NCBI GenBank assembly: GCA_030673265.1
Contig: DAOVJK010000183.1
Location: 1-6,499 of the forward strand
Length of the DNA stretch: 6,499 bases
Direction of reading: 5' to 3'
From: Pseudomonadota bacterium
Lineage (GTDB): Bacteria; Desulfobacterota; Desulfobulbia; Desulfobulbales; JAGXFP01
The notes below the pieces were generated by a model that saw nothing but the letters and a program-made list of their open reading frames with translations, made no database searches and was not told the origin of the DNA. Of the stretch, positions 5,852 to 6,499 are shown one piece after another (within the stretch, counting starts at the first letter, position 1; every line of letters begins with the position of its first letter). The position numbers and the translations under genes were made by a program.

Positions 5852-5908
5852 CCACCGGCTAAACTTACCCCAGGCCAACTCTGTTCCGAACAACAGCATT
5901 GTTGCGTG
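5852..5908 (-). pseudogene. decayed PEP-CTERM sorting tail behind a stop codon
   Basis: Directly after the TGA of the upstream gene, and in its frame, the codons read HATMLLFGTELAWGKFSRW. Joined to the preceding VP, this matches the usual VPEPATMLLFGTGLAGLAGFSRRR type of PEP-CTERM tail, with the E of VPEP replaced by the stop, P by His, and Gly-to-Glu and Gly-to-Trp changes within the former helix. The basic end is reduced to Arg-Trp. The base pattern (CCCTGACAC against an expected CCTGAACCC) could come from an inserted C followed by a one-base loss. Confidence 0.75.
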
Positions 5909-6412
5909 TCAGGGAACCGTTGCCGATGTGCCGCCTGGTTTGGCTACAGCGAAAGCACCGATAGCGGGGTGCTTATCTGAGCCGTCAAGGGAATCCAGGC
6001 TGGGATTTACCCCTTCAAATAACAAGCCGGCAATGGTCTTGTGACCTACTTTAGCGCCATCGTCACTAACCCACCCCCAGATTGACTTGTTATCTGCGGT
6101 AAAGGTCATCTGGCCATTCAAAATCAGGTCAACGGGCACATAATAACTTTTCAAGGTCTTTATATCACTGACTGATGCCATATCCCAGACCATTCCACCT
6201 TTGGTCAAATTATCGATATGATCACTTGCAGTCTCCCAATCTTCATTGACAAATTCATCTACCCCCGCGTACCAATACCAACCGGTATTGGTATCCAGGA
6301 AATAGCCATCCGATCCGATTACCGCCGCATTCGTACTGCCTCCGGCACCAAAAACAAAAATCACTGCCATTGAAACAACCGCGACAAACCCCACAAGCCT
6401 CATACCAAGCAT
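5909..6412 (-). CDS. exported protein that has lost its PEP-CTERM anchor
   Basis: A 167-residue protein with a signal peptide: Arg5, a hydrophobic run at about 6-25, and a likely cleavage site near STNAA (26-30). The mature part is rich in Trp, Asp and Gly. It begins with a YFLDTNTGWYWY motif like those found near the N-terminus of many short PEP-CTERM proteins, then has VWDMASVSDIKTL and IWGWVSDD. It ends at KPGGTSATVP, where VPEP would start the sorting signal; the following codon is TGA and the remains of the tail continue behind it. Without the tail the product should not be processed by exosortase and would be released or stay periplasmic, if it is made at all. The start at 6412 is chosen because AGGAGG stands seven bases upstream; the ATG nine codons earlier would place that site inside the gene. 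Function unknown; intact PEP-CTERM proteins usually belong to the exopolysaccharide and biofilm envelope. It lies upstream of, but is not obviously co-transcribed with, the tRNA gene. Confidence 0.75.
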   Translation of the reverse strand: MLGMRLVGFVAVVSMAVIFVFGAGGSTNAAVIGSDGYFLDTNTGWYWYAGVDEFVNEDWETASDHIDNLTKGGMVWDMASVSDIKTLKSYYVPVDLILNGQMTFTADNKSIWGWVSDDGAKVGHKTIAGLLFEGVNPSLDSLDGSDKHPAIGAFAVAKPGGTSATVP

Positions 6413-6419
6413 ATTCCCC

Positions 6420-6425
6420 CCTCCT
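6420..6425 (-). promoter_or_regulatory. Shine-Dalgarno site that sets the start of the exported protein
   Basis: AGGAGG on the minus strand lies seven bases before the ATG at 6412. It favours this start over the in-frame ATG at 6439, which has no comparable site. Confidence 0.75.
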
Positions 6426-6499
6426 ACAACATATGGCATAGACAGTTTCCTCGGCTACATAGCCCCCCCCGGGGAAGGATCTTGCCGACAACCCTTAAT
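6426..6499 (-). promoter_or_regulatory. structured 5' leader of the exported-protein gene (cut by the window edge)
   Basis: The leader contains CCCCGGGGGGGG, then GGCTATGTAGCC, which can fold as a short hairpin, then GAGGAAACTGTC. The series CTATG-TAGCCGAGG is reminiscent of the 3' half of GEMM (cyclic di-GMP-I) riboswitches, which often precede surface and PEP-CTERM genes, but the conserved 5' half would lie outside the window and the fit is poor. No promoter can be assigned. Confidence 0.2.

Noticed and set aside
5705..5899. Minus-strand open frame of 64 codons
   Set aside because: It overlaps the tRNA-Leu gene and is the read-through of the old PEP-CTERM tail, not a separate gene.

Overview
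The window looks like chromosomal accessory DNA from a Gram-negative, diderm bacterium. The signs are a type I secretion ABC transporter, a probable lipoprotein signal, a PEP-CTERM-type exported protein and a tRNA-Leu gene with its CCA end encoded. The style of the PEP-CTERM protein and of the REP-associated transposase remnant suggests Desulfobacterota (Deltaproteobacteria), but this placement is inference and weak. Every intact gene lies on the minus strand, so the window is best read from right to left.

Right end (about 6499 to 5590): a leader, then a 167-residue exported protein whose PEP-CTERM sorting tail is cut off by a stop codon inside the VPEP motif, although the old tail is still readable in frame behind the stop. 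Next come a sigma70-type promoter, an intact tRNA-Leu(UAA) and a strong intrinsic terminator.

Middle (about 5590 to 3753): a graveyard without an intact gene. It holds a frameshifted C-terminal gene fragment on the plus strand (5353-5525), a REP-associated tyrosine transposase (Y1_Tnp) pseudogene on the minus strand (5314-4697) with two nonsense codons and a damaged HUH motif, a G+C-rich tandem repeat of 10-11 bases (4591-4667), and a 600-base stretch with nothing recognisable. Closer to the operon are two short tandem repeats of 12- and 11-base period and an inverted repeat.

Left (3752 to beyond base 1): a compact four-gene minus-strand operon. It runs from an HlyB/LapB-type type I secretion ATPase, through an unlisted 55-codon small gene that overlaps the transporter stop, through a 175-residue exported probable lipoprotein, to a large protein cut by the window edge. 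That last protein starts with a GH108 muramidase plus peptidoglycan-binding domain and passes directly into the Asp/Gly-rich calcium-binding type of sequence found in RTX-like type I secretion substrates. It has no N-terminal signal peptide, as expected for type I export.

The most interesting reading is a self-contained contact-independent antibacterial or wall-remodelling module: a dedicated exporter, a peptidoglycan hydrolase carried on an RTX-type secretion scaffold, and between them an envelope protein placed where a cognate immunity protein or lysozyme inhibitor would be. The domain calls for exporter and hydrolase are well supported; the immunity role is inference from position and localisation only. 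The membrane-fusion protein and outer-membrane channel that complete a type I system are not in the window.
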